Below are positions 53,709 to 61,387 of a stretch of 64,000 nt of DNA, in pieces. Below the pieces are notes generated by a model that was not told where the DNA came from, ran no database searches, and was given only the letters and a program-made list of their open reading frames with translations. The stretch's first letter is position 1, and the number at the start of each line of letters is the position of its first letter. The DNA lies in the NCBI GenBank assembly GCA_902780135.1, contig CACZEK010000009.1, positions 28,196 to 92,195 on the forward strand, in the 5' to 3' direction. The translations under genes and the position numbers were made by a program. This stretch comes from an uncultured bacterium. GTDB taxonomy: Bacteria; Verrucomicrobiota; Lentisphaeria; Victivallales; UBA1829.

Positions 53709-54383
53709 ATGAGGATCCGCATCGCGCTCACCGCTTTCTTCTGCCTCGCGGCAGGCTGCGCCCTCTTTGCGTCCGGCGGCGGCAATTCGCGCGGCGGCCT
53801 GCTGTCGGCCCCGTCCTCGTCGTCGTCCGGCAAATCCGCCGCGAAATCCTCCGGCACTGCCAGAAGAGGCATCTTCGACATCGCGACCTCGTCCGACGCC
53901 GGGAAAAAATCCGGTTCCGCCGCGCCCGCTTCGGGACGCTCCACCGCCACCGTCTCCCCGTTCGGCACCGCCTCGAACCGCACCCGCTCCGCCTCCGCGC
54001 GCCGCTGGAAGACGAACAGCAAGATCGCCGACTGCATCCGCGCCAAGGCGATCCCGTCCAACACCAACCTCACGTTCTCCGGCGCCATCACCGGCATCGT
54101 CACCGACGGCCGCTACGTCATCCTCACCATGTTCGATTCGGTCGAGACGACCGCGGAGAACGGCGCGAAGGGCGATGTCCCGGTCACCTATACCGTCGTG
54201 CTGGACGCCGAATCCGTCGCGGGAAACACCTCCATCAAGGAAGGCGCGAAAAAGTCGTTCACCGTGGACAGCAACTACGCGTACCTCGTGTGGAACGATT
54301 CCGGCTGCACCGTCCGCGCGGTCGACAATGCCCTGACCGAGCCGGACCAGACGGCGACCAAATCCAATTCCTCCAAACGCTGA
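53709..54383 (+). CDS. Predicted lipoprotein with Ser-rich linker (224 aa)
   Basis: Signal peptide with lipobox 'LAAGC'. Residues 22-95 are Ser/Gly/Ala/Lys-rich and probably disordered. The C-terminal 110 residues are beta-rich ('LTFSGAITGIVTDGRYVILTMFDSV', in part). No family recognised. AAAGGAACAG precedes the ATG, and a promoter is in place. Confidence 0.65.
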   Translation: MRIRIALTAFFCLAAGCALFASGGGNSRGGLLSAPSSSSSGKSAAKSSGTARRGIFDIATSSDAGKKSGSAAPASGRSTATVSPFGTASNRTRSASARRWKTNSKIADCIRAKAIPSNTNLTFSGAITGIVTDGRYVILTMFDSVETTAENGAKGDVPVTYTVVLDAESVAGNTSIKEGAKKSFTVDSNYAYLVWNDSGCTVRAVDNALTEPDQTATKSNSSKR

Positions 54384-54392
54384 TTTCCGGTC

Positions 54393-54432
54393 TGCGGCGG
54401 CACTGCCGCAGAGGAGACGTTTTGTCTCTTTA
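54393..54432 (+). terminator. Double hairpin, probable terminator
   Basis: CTGCGGC-6 nt-GCCGCAG (54393-54412), then GAGAC-5 nt-GTCTC (54415-54429) and TTT. It starts 10 bp after the 53709 gene's stop. Confidence 0.5.
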
Positions 54433-54533
54433 CAAGAGGAACCGCATCGCTGCGCCGGATTCAAACAGAGAAGATAACGATTTATAATATTCTTTCTGTT
54501 TTTACGATTGAGAATACCGGCTTTTATTCAACG

Positions 54534-54578
54534 GACGGAAATGACGGAACAATCGTCAAATCCGTCCGTCATTCCGTC
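54534..54578. repeat. Inverted repeat at the 3' side of the YhcG operon
   Basis: GACGGAAATGACGGA (54534-54548) against TCCGTCATTCCGTC (54565-54578), one bulged base. It lies between two convergent genes and could end transcription from either side. Confidence 0.5.
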
Positions 54579-54620
54579 AATGATTTGATGTGAAATTGTT
54601 TGCAAATGACGGTCAAACCG

Positions 54621-55205
54621 TTATTCCGGTTGGGCGACCGTTTGTGAATCGTCCTGCCCGGCGGTTGCTTCATACGGAAATTTTATCTGTTCCCGATGCT
54701 GCCCGGAAAGAAATTTATTCACCCCTTTTTCGGTCATGGTTATGACGCGTCCGTCGGAATACAGGATGTTGATCCCGAATATGCTGTGTCCACGGGGGCA
54801 TATGAGGACCGGGGTGTCGTTCACGCGCCGGGTCTCGAAAAGCCGGACGAACTCCTCGGCGGACGTGGAAAAGACAAAATACGGTTCCCCGTGCGCCGGA
54901 CAACGGAGCATGCTCTCATCCAGTTTCCCGCCGAGCATCGCATCCCGGAGCAGATCGGAGACCGTCAAGCCCGCCAGAGCCGCCGGGTCCTTTTCCTTCG
55001 CCGTCGCAAACAACTGCTGTCCCGCCTGGGTCAGACGGTTGGAACACTCGACGGACCGGGCTTTTGCTTTCCTGTGGAGCAGCATCCAGAGATGATGCGG
55101 CGCCATCGGGATAACCAGTTTGATCAGAAGCAATGCCAGGATGACGAACAGAAAAACCCTTAAAAAAGAGATTGTGTTTCCGCCCTTGTTCCCTTCGTGA
55201 CTCAT
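54621..55205 (-). CDS. Membrane-anchored pseudopilin-like paralogue C (194 aa)
   Basis: TM at about 14-34, then 'RSVECSNRLTQAGQQLFATAKEKDP', 'LTVSDLLRDAML', 'MLRCPAHGEPYFVFS' and 'VLICPRGHSIFGINILYSDGRV'. The order matches the other two paralogues (55202-55792, 56850-57467). The C-(S/T)-x-x-L segment after a TM and the H-x10-DG block recall DUF1559/H-X9-DG pseudopilins, but there is no prepilin cleavage site. Last gene of the operon; it overlaps the previous gene by 4 bp (ATGA). Confidence 0.7.
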   Translation of the reverse strand: MSHEGNKGGNTISFLRVFLFVILALLLIKLVIPMAPHHLWMLLHRKAKARSVECSNRLTQAGQQLFATAKEKDPAALAGLTVSDLLRDAMLGGKLDESMLRCPAHGEPYFVFSTSAEEFVRLFETRRVNDTPVLICPRGHSIFGINILYSDGRVITMTEKGVNKFLSGQHREQIKFPYEATAGQDDSQTVAQPE

Positions 55206-55792
55206 TTGCCCTCCTCGGGTCGTTTTTCAAACACGGGCCGGAGAGACTGCCCCTCCATGAGCGCTTCGGCCTCTTTTTTGGACAAAGCCTTGACCGTTCC
55301 GTCGGAAAAGAGGACGGGCGTTCCGGGCTTCTCGTGAACGCCGGGATGGCACATGGCGACCGGGACCGGGGGCTGAGCGGATTCCTCGTAAAGACCGATA
55401 TACGCGGAGACGGGGAATATCAGGTATGCCTGACGGTCTTTCGAGCAACTCAAATTCAGTTCCGCCATTCTCCGGCTTTCGCCTTCATACTGGATCAGGT
55501 CGTCCCGGATCAGATCGCACACCGACCAGTTTTCCGGTTTTTCCCTTTCCTTATCCACCTTCGTAAGCCAGTATATTTGCTTCTCGAGCTGAATGAGTTT
55601 TGAGGAGCAATCCGTATAATAACCTTTTTCCGAAGGCTGTCCCAAAGGCGGCATAAACAGCAACCCCAAAACGAGGCAGACCAGTCCGAGCCCGAGAGAA
55701 AAAAGCACGCCCTTAATGGCATTGGCAGCGATTATTTCCTCGTTCGTTCTGCTGACTTCAGGCTTTTTTTCGGGTCCTTCCGGCATCGTCAT
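55202..55792 (-). CDS. Membrane-anchored pseudopilin-like paralogue B (196 aa)
   Basis: TM at about 27-48 after a cytoplasmic start. Then 'YYTDCSSKLIQLEKQI', 'WSVCDLIRDDLI', 'NLSCSKDRQAYLIFPVSAYIGLY' (in part) and 'AMCHPGVHEKPGTPVLFSDGTV', 'LSKKEAEALMEG'. The order equals that of its two paralogues in the operon. It overlaps yhcG at its start and paralogue C at its end, both by ATGA. G+C content is visibly lower than in the flanking genes. Confidence 0.7.
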   Translation of the reverse strand: MTMPEGPEKKPEVSRTNEEIIAANAIKGVLFSLGLGLVCLVLGLLFMPPLGQPSEKGYYTDCSSKLIQLEKQIYWLTKVDKEREKPENWSVCDLIRDDLIQYEGESRRMAELNLSCSKDRQAYLIFPVSAYIGLYEESAQPPVPVAMCHPGVHEKPGTPVLFSDGTVKALSKKEAEALMEGQSLRPVFEKRPEEGK

Positions 55793-56853
55793 TTCCCCTC
55801 GTTTTGCTGAAGGCGGAAGATTTCCTTCTGCATTTCGATCTCCCGCCTGAGTTCGTCCTTCGTCGGCAGATAGGTCAGATACTTGGAGGCGAAAAGCTGT
55901 TTGCTGTCATGCAGGACCGAATACCGGGCGATATCCTCGCTGGTTTCGGAACAAAGCAGGATCCCGATGGTCGGGTTGTCGCCTTCGGAGCGTTTCCTTT
56001 CGTCATACATCCGTACATACATGTCCATCTGGCCCACGTCCTGATGGGTGATCCGCGAGGTCTTCAGGTCGATCAGCACGAAGCATTTCAGGATGTAATT
56101 GTAGAAAACAAGGTCGATGAAGAAATCCCCGGCGTCCGTGGCGATGTGCTGCTGCCGTGCGACAAACGCATAGCCCTTGCCGAGTTCCATCAGGAATTTC
56201 TGCAAATGCGTGATGATGCTTTCTTCGAGTTTCGTTTCCGTGAAACCGGTGTTCGGGGCAAGCCCCAGGAATTCGGCGACCACCGGATTCTTGATGAACT
56301 CCAGTTTGTCCGCCTGCATCGGAGCCGTAATCGCCTTCATCTCCTCCACGACCGGAGCTTTGTCCCGCGAAGCCAGCAGACGGTGGTAATACTGCGAACT
56401 GATGTTGCGGTCGAGCGTGCGGACGCTCCATGATTCCCTCGACGCCTCGTTCAGATACCAGAGACGGGCGGTTTCGTCGGGAACACGCAACAGCATACGG
56501 AAATGCGTCCATGTCAGATTTGGCACTCGCGAGTGCCAAATCTTCTCCTGTTGCGGAAAATACAGGTAGAATTGACGGTAATCACGAAGTTTGCGCGCCT
56601 CAAATCCTTTTCCGAATTCCGCAGTCAGGACCGCCGAAAGCTCATTCAGTAGTCCGGTCCCGTACGCCGCGCGTTTGTTCCCGTGCTGTTCCTCCTCGAC
56701 GATGCGCTGTCCGATCTTCCAGTAGGTGTCGATCATCGCCGCATTGACCGAGGCATACGCCACGGCACGTCCGCGGGCGATGATTTCACGAAGGTCTTTC
56801 AATAAGTTCACAGAGACGGCGTTTTGTATTTCCTTTTTCTTTTCCATCGTCAT
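55789..56853 (-). CDS. YhcG-family (DUF1016) PD-(D/E)XK nuclease
   Basis: 354 aa. The N-terminal DUF1016_N domain has 'ARGRAVAYASVNAAMIDTYWKIGQRIVEEE' (in part), 'LRDYRQFYLYFPQ', 'LTWTHFRMLLRV' and 'WSVRTLDRNISSQYYHRLL'. The C-terminal nuclease domain has 'ELGKGYAFVARQQHI', 'DFFIDLVFYNYILKCFVLIDLK' (in part, the D...xDLK catalytic set), and 'IGILLCSE'. Such proteins occur near restriction systems and mobile elements. It lies between paralogues A and B with ATGA overlaps on both sides. A 28-bp perfect palindrome lies inside it at 56516-56543. Confidence 0.88.
   Translation of the reverse strand: MTMEKKKEIQNAVSVNLLKDLREIIARGRAVAYASVNAAMIDTYWKIGQRIVEEEQHGNKRAAYGTGLLNELSAVLTAEFGKGFEARKLRDYRQFYLYFPQQEKIWHSRVPNLTWTHFRMLLRVPDETARLWYLNEASRESWSVRTLDRNISSQYYHRLLASRDKAPVVEEMKAITAPMQADKLEFIKNPVVAEFLGLAPNTGFTETKLEESIITHLQKFLMELGKGYAFVARQQHIATDAGDFFIDLVFYNYILKCFVLIDLKTSRITHQDVGQMDMYVRMYDERKRSEGDNPTIGILLCSETSEDIARYSVLHDSKQLFASKYLTYLPTKDELRREIEMQKEIFRLQQNEGK
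56516..56543. repeat. 28-bp perfect palindrome inside yhcG
   Basis: AGATTTGGCACTCG followed by its exact reverse complement. It encodes part of 'EKIWHSRVPNLT' in the N-terminal domain. Confidence 0.9.
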
Positions 56854-57467
56854 GGCGTTTGCTCCTCTTCCGGTTTTGTTTCAAAGACTATTTCCATCGG
56901 CACGGGCGAATACTTCGAAACAAGTTTTTCGGCTTCCTCCATGCTGATATTTCGGACGCTCCTGTCCGAATACAGCACGCGCGCCGTGAAGTGATATTTC
57001 TTCCCGGTGAACGAATCCCGCGCCATGAACAGCTTCACCATGAAATCGGTCTCCATGTGGGAATCCGGACAATCCATGATAATCGGGATCCGGTTGTGCG
57101 GATCATCCGGCAGAAGCAGGACCGAGGCGGGCACGGGAAACACCAGATAAGGGCGCTTGCTGTGCGGACAGCGGAGCTCTTTTCCGGTGATGAATCCCCG
57201 GCGCAGGGCCTCCCGGATCAGATCGGCGACTGTCATTTCCGGCGTGATCTCTGGCAGGGGCTCCTTGACCCCCTGCCAGAATTCCGGATCCTCATCGGGC
57301 CGCGCCATGTTGTACAGGACTCTGCCGATGTGGCCGCCGAGCCTCGCCGTGCATTCCGTGCAGTAGATCCGCGCATGGACCGCGCGATGCTGATACGGTT
57401 CGATAATAAAGCAGCCACCGACGAACCCGAGCAGGAACACCAGCAGGATGAGTAAAACGTTTTTCAT
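56850..57467 (-). CDS. Membrane-anchored pseudopilin-like paralogue A (205 aa)
   Basis: 'MKNVLLILLVFLLGFVGGC' is a TM or lipoprotein signal. Then 'IYCTECTARLGGHIGRVLY', 'MTVADLIREALRRGFI', 'ELRCPHSKRPYLVFPVPASV', 'IIMDCPDSH' and 'ARVLYSDRSVRNISMEEAEKLV'. The same modules in the same order occur in paralogues B and C. ATG 57467 follows GGGAGG and overlaps the stop of the BRO-like ORF (ATGA). Its stop overlaps the yhcG start. Confidence 0.7.
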   Translation of the reverse strand: MKNVLLILLVFLLGFVGGCFIIEPYQHRAVHARIYCTECTARLGGHIGRVLYNMARPDEDPEFWQGVKEPLPEITPEMTVADLIREALRRGFITGKELRCPHSKRPYLVFPVPASVLLLPDDPHNRIPIIMDCPDSHMETDFMVKLFMARDSFTGKKYHFTARVLYSDRSVRNISMEEAEKLVSKYSPVPMEIVFETKPEEEQTP

Positions 57468-57628
57468 GACGGACCTCCCGCGACGTCGGTCTTGTAAAGT
57501 TTGCCGTCGGCTCCTGGCATTTTCAGTTGGTGACAATTTGTCACCAACTGATTTCCCTCTTCAATCATACGCTGTTTGAGCTTGCGCCAATAGTTTGAGG
57601 CATGGCGGGCGTCCGGCTGATCGGTCAT
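57464..57628 (-). CDS. Truncated BRO-N/antirepressor-like ORF (54 aa)
   Basis: It starts MTDQPDARHASNYWRKLKQR and contains 'EEGNQLVTNCHQLKMPGADGK' (in part) and 'KTDVA'. From memory this matches the first 50 residues of BRO-N domain proteins found in anaerobes and phages ('xYWxxLKxRLxxEGNQxVTxCxQLK...DGK...TD'). The usual continuation is missing: the frame ends after 54 codons, exactly at the next gene's ATG. AAGGA lies 10 bases before the start. It may be a domesticated remnant or a leader peptide. Confidence 0.55.
   Translation of the reverse strand: MTDQPDARHASNYWRKLKQRMIEEGNQLVTNCHQLKMPGADGKLYKTDVAGGPS
57523..57551. repeat. 29-nt palindrome inside the BRO-like ORF
   Basis: TCAGTTGGTGACAA-T-TTGTCACCAACTGA, 14-bp perfect arms around one base. 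It encodes 'NQLVTNCHQLK'. It lies 56 bp upstream of paralogue A and could act as an operator or a leader hairpin. Confidence 0.85.
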
Positions 57629-57683
57629 GGCACAGGAATCCTTTCAGTTGGAAAAACATCCGCTTGTTGAAAGGCGTTTCGGC

Positions 57684-59768
57684 TTACTCTTCTTCGGCGC
57701 GGGAGAGGAGTTCTTCGCGGAAGGCTTTCGTGTAGAAGGCTCCGCAGTGGCCGCCGTTGGAGAACCAGGTGATGCGGTCGCCGAGGGTCTCGTCCAGGAA
57801 CTTGCGGTCGGCATCGTTGATGAGGATGTCGTCCCAGGAATGGATCATGCGGACGGACTTGTTGTTTTTGAGGGTGGACTCGACGGCGCGAAGGCCGGAT
57901 TCGGCGGCGAGTTTGTCGAGGTCCTTGATATCCTTGCCCATCTGTGGGAAGAGGAAGCGGGTGATGTACTCCTTGAACCCGACGCCGCCGATCTCGCGGT
58001 AGAAGTCCTCGCGGTTGAACATGGTGCAGGGGGCCTCGATGCCGGGGAGCGGGTACTTGCCCTCGCGCTGGGTCTTCTCCAGCACTTCGGCGAGGCAGCC
58101 CTGGATCGTGAACGCGACGAAGAACTTGGCGGTGGCGTCGTCGACGAGCGGCGGCCGGGAGAAGGTCTCGGGCTTTTCGGGATCGAACGGCGGGACCACG
58201 CGGTCGGTCGAAACGTACTGGAGTCCGGCTCCGGTGGAGATCTTTTCGACGGCCTCGTCGAAGGTCCAGTCCTTCGTGGCGAGGGCGTAGTCGTCGACGG
58301 TCTTCAGGGTGTGGAGCAGGTCGGCGGGCGGGTTGATGGGGAGATAACGGCTGATGCCGAGGGTGTTTTCCTTTTCCTCCATGGCGGCGATATGGCAGAG
58401 CTCGATCGCGCCCATGGACCAGCCGGTGAGGACGATCCGCGGGTCTTTGATCTTGCCGTCCTCGCGGAGGTCGGCGAGGATCTTCTGGAGCACGATGCGC
58501 ATGTTGGCGGCCTCGTGCGGGGTGTATCCGGGCAGCTTGCCGTCGGTGCCGACCATGAAACGCCAGTTGAAGCCGTTGTCGACGAGGACGACGCTGTATC
58601 CGGCGTTGTAGAACTCCTCGGCGGTGGCGAGCGCGGTCTGTCCGTTGTAGATGCTGCCGATGCCGGGGATGATGATGGCGAGCTTTTCAGGCGGGATTTC
58701 GTTTTCGTCCTTCGGCTTCGGCGCCTCGAAGAAGCCGTATCTGAGGCGGGAGCGTTCGGGGTCGATGTCCGCCTTGATCTTGCGCGTGTGGATCTTGTCC
58801 TCGAAGTCGGAGTTGAAGATGGAGAGGCGGGCGTACCACCAGTCGCGGTCCTTCTGCGGCATGAAATAGATGGCGCGGAGGGTGTCGGCGACGGGTCCGA
58901 GCGAATGGTAGCCTTCGAGGACCTTGCGGCGGCCGTGGAGGGTTTCGGGCATGGAGGTGCCCTGGTCGGGCGGGAGCTCGGGCAGGCGGTCGTGATAGAC
59001 GTCCTTCGCGTAATTGTAGTACCACTTGTCGAGCTGGAGTTCGCGGTTCAGGAGCTGCATCATCACGTAGGTGCGGTACGGGTCGGCGGAGCCCTTGATC
59101 ACGTTCACGAACTGCGGATGCATCGCCACGACGTTGTTGACGTACGCCCAGCTGGAGTAGGGCAGGTAGGTGCGGATGTCCAGCAGATAGTCGAAGATGC
59201 TGCCGACGTCGTCGCGGACGTTGATGTGCTTGCTGCCGGGGATGATGAGGCGGCAGCCGGGACCGATGCCCCAGGTGGCGAACATGCCTCCGAAGTTGGC
59301 GTCGGTCTTGTAGAGGTGGAACCAGTATTCGGCGGGGTCGAAGAGGCCCGCGATGCCGATGGTGGAGTTCAGCAGGAAACGCCCGGTCTCGACGCCCGCG
59401 CACTCCCATTGCGCGCTGCCGAGCGAGGAGATCGCGCGGCCGGGGAAGGCGAGGTTGTGGCAGGCGTTTTCGATGCACTGGATCACGGGGCGCGGCAGGA
59501 TGCTGGTCCAGATCCAGCCGATCGGACGCGCGATGTAGTCCATGATCACGCTGTCCACCTCGAACATGCTCCGGTTGAAGCCTTCGAGCGGGTCGTGCCC
59601 GGAAAGCTCGCCGATCAGGCGCGGCGTCGACCAGGGGCCGGCGGGTTCCGCGAGCGCCGTTTCCTCGGCGGGCGGTTCCTCCGGGGCGGAGCTCCGGCAT
59701 GCGCCCAGAGCGAGCGCGAAAACGAGTATGAATGCGGCCAGAAGACGGTTCCAGGATTTCGATCTCAT
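57684..59768 (-). CDS. MlaA (VacJ)-like lipoprotein fused to an alpha/beta hydrolase
   Basis: 694 aa. Signal peptide with lipobox 'LGAC' (Cys 24). Residues about 57-265 are MlaA-like ('DPLEGFNRSMFEVDSVIMDYI', 'FLLNSTIGIAGLFDPAEYW', 'WGIGPGCRLIIPG', in parts), the outer-membrane phospholipid channel of the Mla pathway. Residues about 360-690 are an alpha/beta hydrolase: oxyanion-side 'AIIIPGIGS', nucleophile elbow 'GWSMG' near 448, late 'HSWDDILI' (Asp) and 'NGGHCGAF' (His). This suggests lipid removal coupled to hydrolysis. ATG 59768 follows GGAAAGGAG. The PurF-like gene lies 74 bp upstream. Confidence 0.8.
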   Translation of the reverse strand: MRSKSWNRLLAAFILVFALALGACRSSAPEEPPAEETALAEPAGPWSTPRLIGELSGHDPLEGFNRSMFEVDSVIMDYIARPIGWIWTSILPRPVIQCIENACHNLAFPGRAISSLGSAQWECAGVETGRFLLNSTIGIAGLFDPAEYWFHLYKTDANFGGMFATWGIGPGCRLIIPGSKHINVRDDVGSIFDYLLDIRTYLPYSSWAYVNNVVAMHPQFVNVIKGSADPYRTYVMMQLLNRELQLDKWYYNYAKDVYHDRLPELPPDQGTSMPETLHGRRKVLEGYHSLGPVADTLRAIYFMPQKDRDWWYARLSIFNSDFEDKIHTRKIKADIDPERSRLRYGFFEAPKPKDENEIPPEKLAIIIPGIGSIYNGQTALATAEEFYNAGYSVVLVDNGFNWRFMVGTDGKLPGYTPHEAANMRIVLQKILADLREDGKIKDPRIVLTGWSMGAIELCHIAAMEEKENTLGISRYLPINPPADLLHTLKTVDDYALATKDWTFDEAVEKISTGAGLQYVSTDRVVPPFDPEKPETFSRPPLVDDATAKFFVAFTIQGCLAEVLEKTQREGKYPLPGIEAPCTMFNREDFYREIGGVGFKEYITRFLFPQMGKDIKDLDKLAAESGLRAVESTLKNNKSVRMIHSWDDILINDADRKFLDETLGDRITWFSNGGHCGAFYTKAFREELLSRAEEE

Positions 59769-59842
59769 CAATGCGCTCCTTTCCTTAGACAGCGGGCGGA
59801 TGTCGGATGGTGGTTTGAAAAAGTGCGGAGTGGATCTCCGGG

Positions 59843-61342
59843 TTATGCTTTTTTCGGTTCGGACTTGGATTCGGCGTCGTCGCCGTCGTGGGCGGGGCAG
59901 GCGCAGCCGATCCACTTGGCGCAGCCGGTCGGGTCGCAGCCGTCGAAGCAGAACGTGCAGAGCTTGCACTTCGGGAGCCCGATCGCCTCGACGAGCTGGT
60001 CGATGGTCTGGTATTTCAGGGTCGTGAGCCCGAGTTTCTGGCGGATCTTCTCGACCATGCGCTCGTAGCGCGGCGTGCCGGCGGTGATGTATTCGCGCAG
60101 GATCTCCGGCGTGGGCTCGCCGCCCTCGAGCTCGGCGATGATGCGGCGCGCGGCGAGGTCCATCACGGACCGCGAGCGCGAGAAATTGAGGAAGAGGCAG
60201 GGGAACGCGAGCGGCGGGGAGGCGGAGCGCAGATGGACTTCCTTCGCGCCTCGTTCGAGCAGACGTCGCGTGACGTCGCGGAACTGCGTGCCGCGGACGA
60301 TGGAGTCGTCGCAGAAGAGCAGGCGTTTTCCCTCGATCTGGTCCTGCACGGGGAGCAGCTTCATCTTCGCGATGAGGTTGCGGTGGGACTGCACCTGCGG
60401 CATGAAGCTGCGGAGCCAGGTGGGCGTGTACTTGACGAGGGCGCGCAGGTAGGGGCGGCCCTTCTTGTTGGAGTAGCCGATGGCGTGGGCGACGCCGGAG
60501 TCGGGCACGCCGCAGACGGAATCGACCTCGACGCCGTCGCGGGCGGCGATGCGCGCGCCGTTCTCGTAGCGCACGGTCTCGGTGTTGCGGCCCTCGTAGT
60601 CTGAGGAGGGATATCCGAAGTAGACCCAGAGGAACGAGCAGATCTGCATGGTTTCCTCGGGCGGCTTGAGCTGCGTGGCGGATTCGGCGTCGACCAGCAC
60701 GATCTCGGCGGGTCCGAGGTCGCGGACGAATTCGTAGTCGAGGTTCGGATAGGCGGAGGTCTCCATGGAGACGGCCATCGCGCCGGGCTTCTTCGCGAGG
60801 GAGACGGGTGTGCGGCCGTAGCGGTCGCGGGCGGCGTAGATCTTTCCGTCCGCCATCACGAGCATGGAGCAGGAGCCCTTGATGCGGTGCATGGCGTAGG
60901 CGATGCCGTCCTCGATGGTCTTCTGCGTGTTGATGAGCGAGGCGACGACTTCGGTCGGGTTGTGCTCGCCGTTGCTGTGTTCGGCGAAGTGGATGTGGTG
61001 CTCCTCGATCGCCTGCCGGGTCAGTTCCTCGATGTTGTTGAGCTTGCCGACGGTCACGATGCTGTACATGCCGAGGTGGGACGCGATCAGCAGCGGCTGG
61101 TCGTCCATGTCGCTGATGATGCCGATGCCGCACTTCGCGCCGCGGAACATCTCAAGCTCGGGGCCGAACTTGGACCGGAACATCTCGTTGGAGATATCGT
61201 GGATGGAACGGATGATGGAACCGTAGGGATTGGTGACGGCCATGCCGCCGCGGACCGTACCCAGATGCGAATGGTAATCGACCCCGTAGAAGAGGTCGTC
61301 CACGCAGTCACCGTTTGAGACAACGCCGAAAAAACCGCCCAT
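59843..61342 (-). CDS. PurF-like amidophosphoribosyltransferase family protein without the catalytic Cys
   Basis: 499 aa. The Ntn-type N-domain begins MGGFFGV, whereas PurF needs Cys directly after Met; 'GVDYHSHLGTVRGGMAV' and 'KGSCSMLVMADGKIYAARDRYGRTP' (in part) otherwise fit. The PRTase domain has the PRPP loop 'LLFCDDSIVRGTQ' near 337. The C-terminus carries seven Cys in 'CKLCTFCFDGCDPTGC' and 'CAC', which could bind Fe-S or zinc. Similar Cys-less forms exist in other anaerobes. The glutaminase reaction should be lost; the actual role is unknown. Confidence 0.8.
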   Translation of the reverse strand: MGGFFGVVSNGDCVDDLFYGVDYHSHLGTVRGGMAVTNPYGSIIRSIHDISNEMFRSKFGPELEMFRGAKCGIGIISDMDDQPLLIASHLGMYSIVTVGKLNNIEELTRQAIEEHHIHFAEHSNGEHNPTEVVASLINTQKTIEDGIAYAMHRIKGSCSMLVMADGKIYAARDRYGRTPVSLAKKPGAMAVSMETSAYPNLDYEFVRDLGPAEIVLVDAESATQLKPPEETMQICSFLWVYFGYPSSDYEGRNTETVRYENGARIAARDGVEVDSVCGVPDSGVAHAIGYSNKKGRPYLRALVKYTPTWLRSFMPQVQSHRNLIAKMKLLPVQDQIEGKRLLFCDDSIVRGTQFRDVTRRLLERGAKEVHLRSASPPLAFPCLFLNFSRSRSVMDLAARRIIAELEGGEPTPEILREYITAGTPRYERMVEKIRQKLGLTTLKYQTIDQLVEAIGLPKCKLCTFCFDGCDPTGCAKWIGCACPAHDGDDAESKSEPKKA

Positions 61343-61387
61343 AGCGATCTACTCCTTAAAGTTGGGACTGGGAAAAAGCAATGGTAT

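Noticed and set aside
57627..60068. An 813-codon open frame on the plus strand opposite the MlaA-hydrolase gene
   Set aside because: Val/Glu/Asp-rich shadow typical of antisense frames in G+C-rich genes; no motif, promoter or ribosome site.
57684..61133. A 1149-codon open frame on the minus strand joining the MlaA-hydrolase to a long Arg-rich N-terminal region
   Set aside because: The first part is the out-of-frame shadow of the PurF-like gene. The lipoprotein signal peptide at 59768 and its ribosome site mark the real start.
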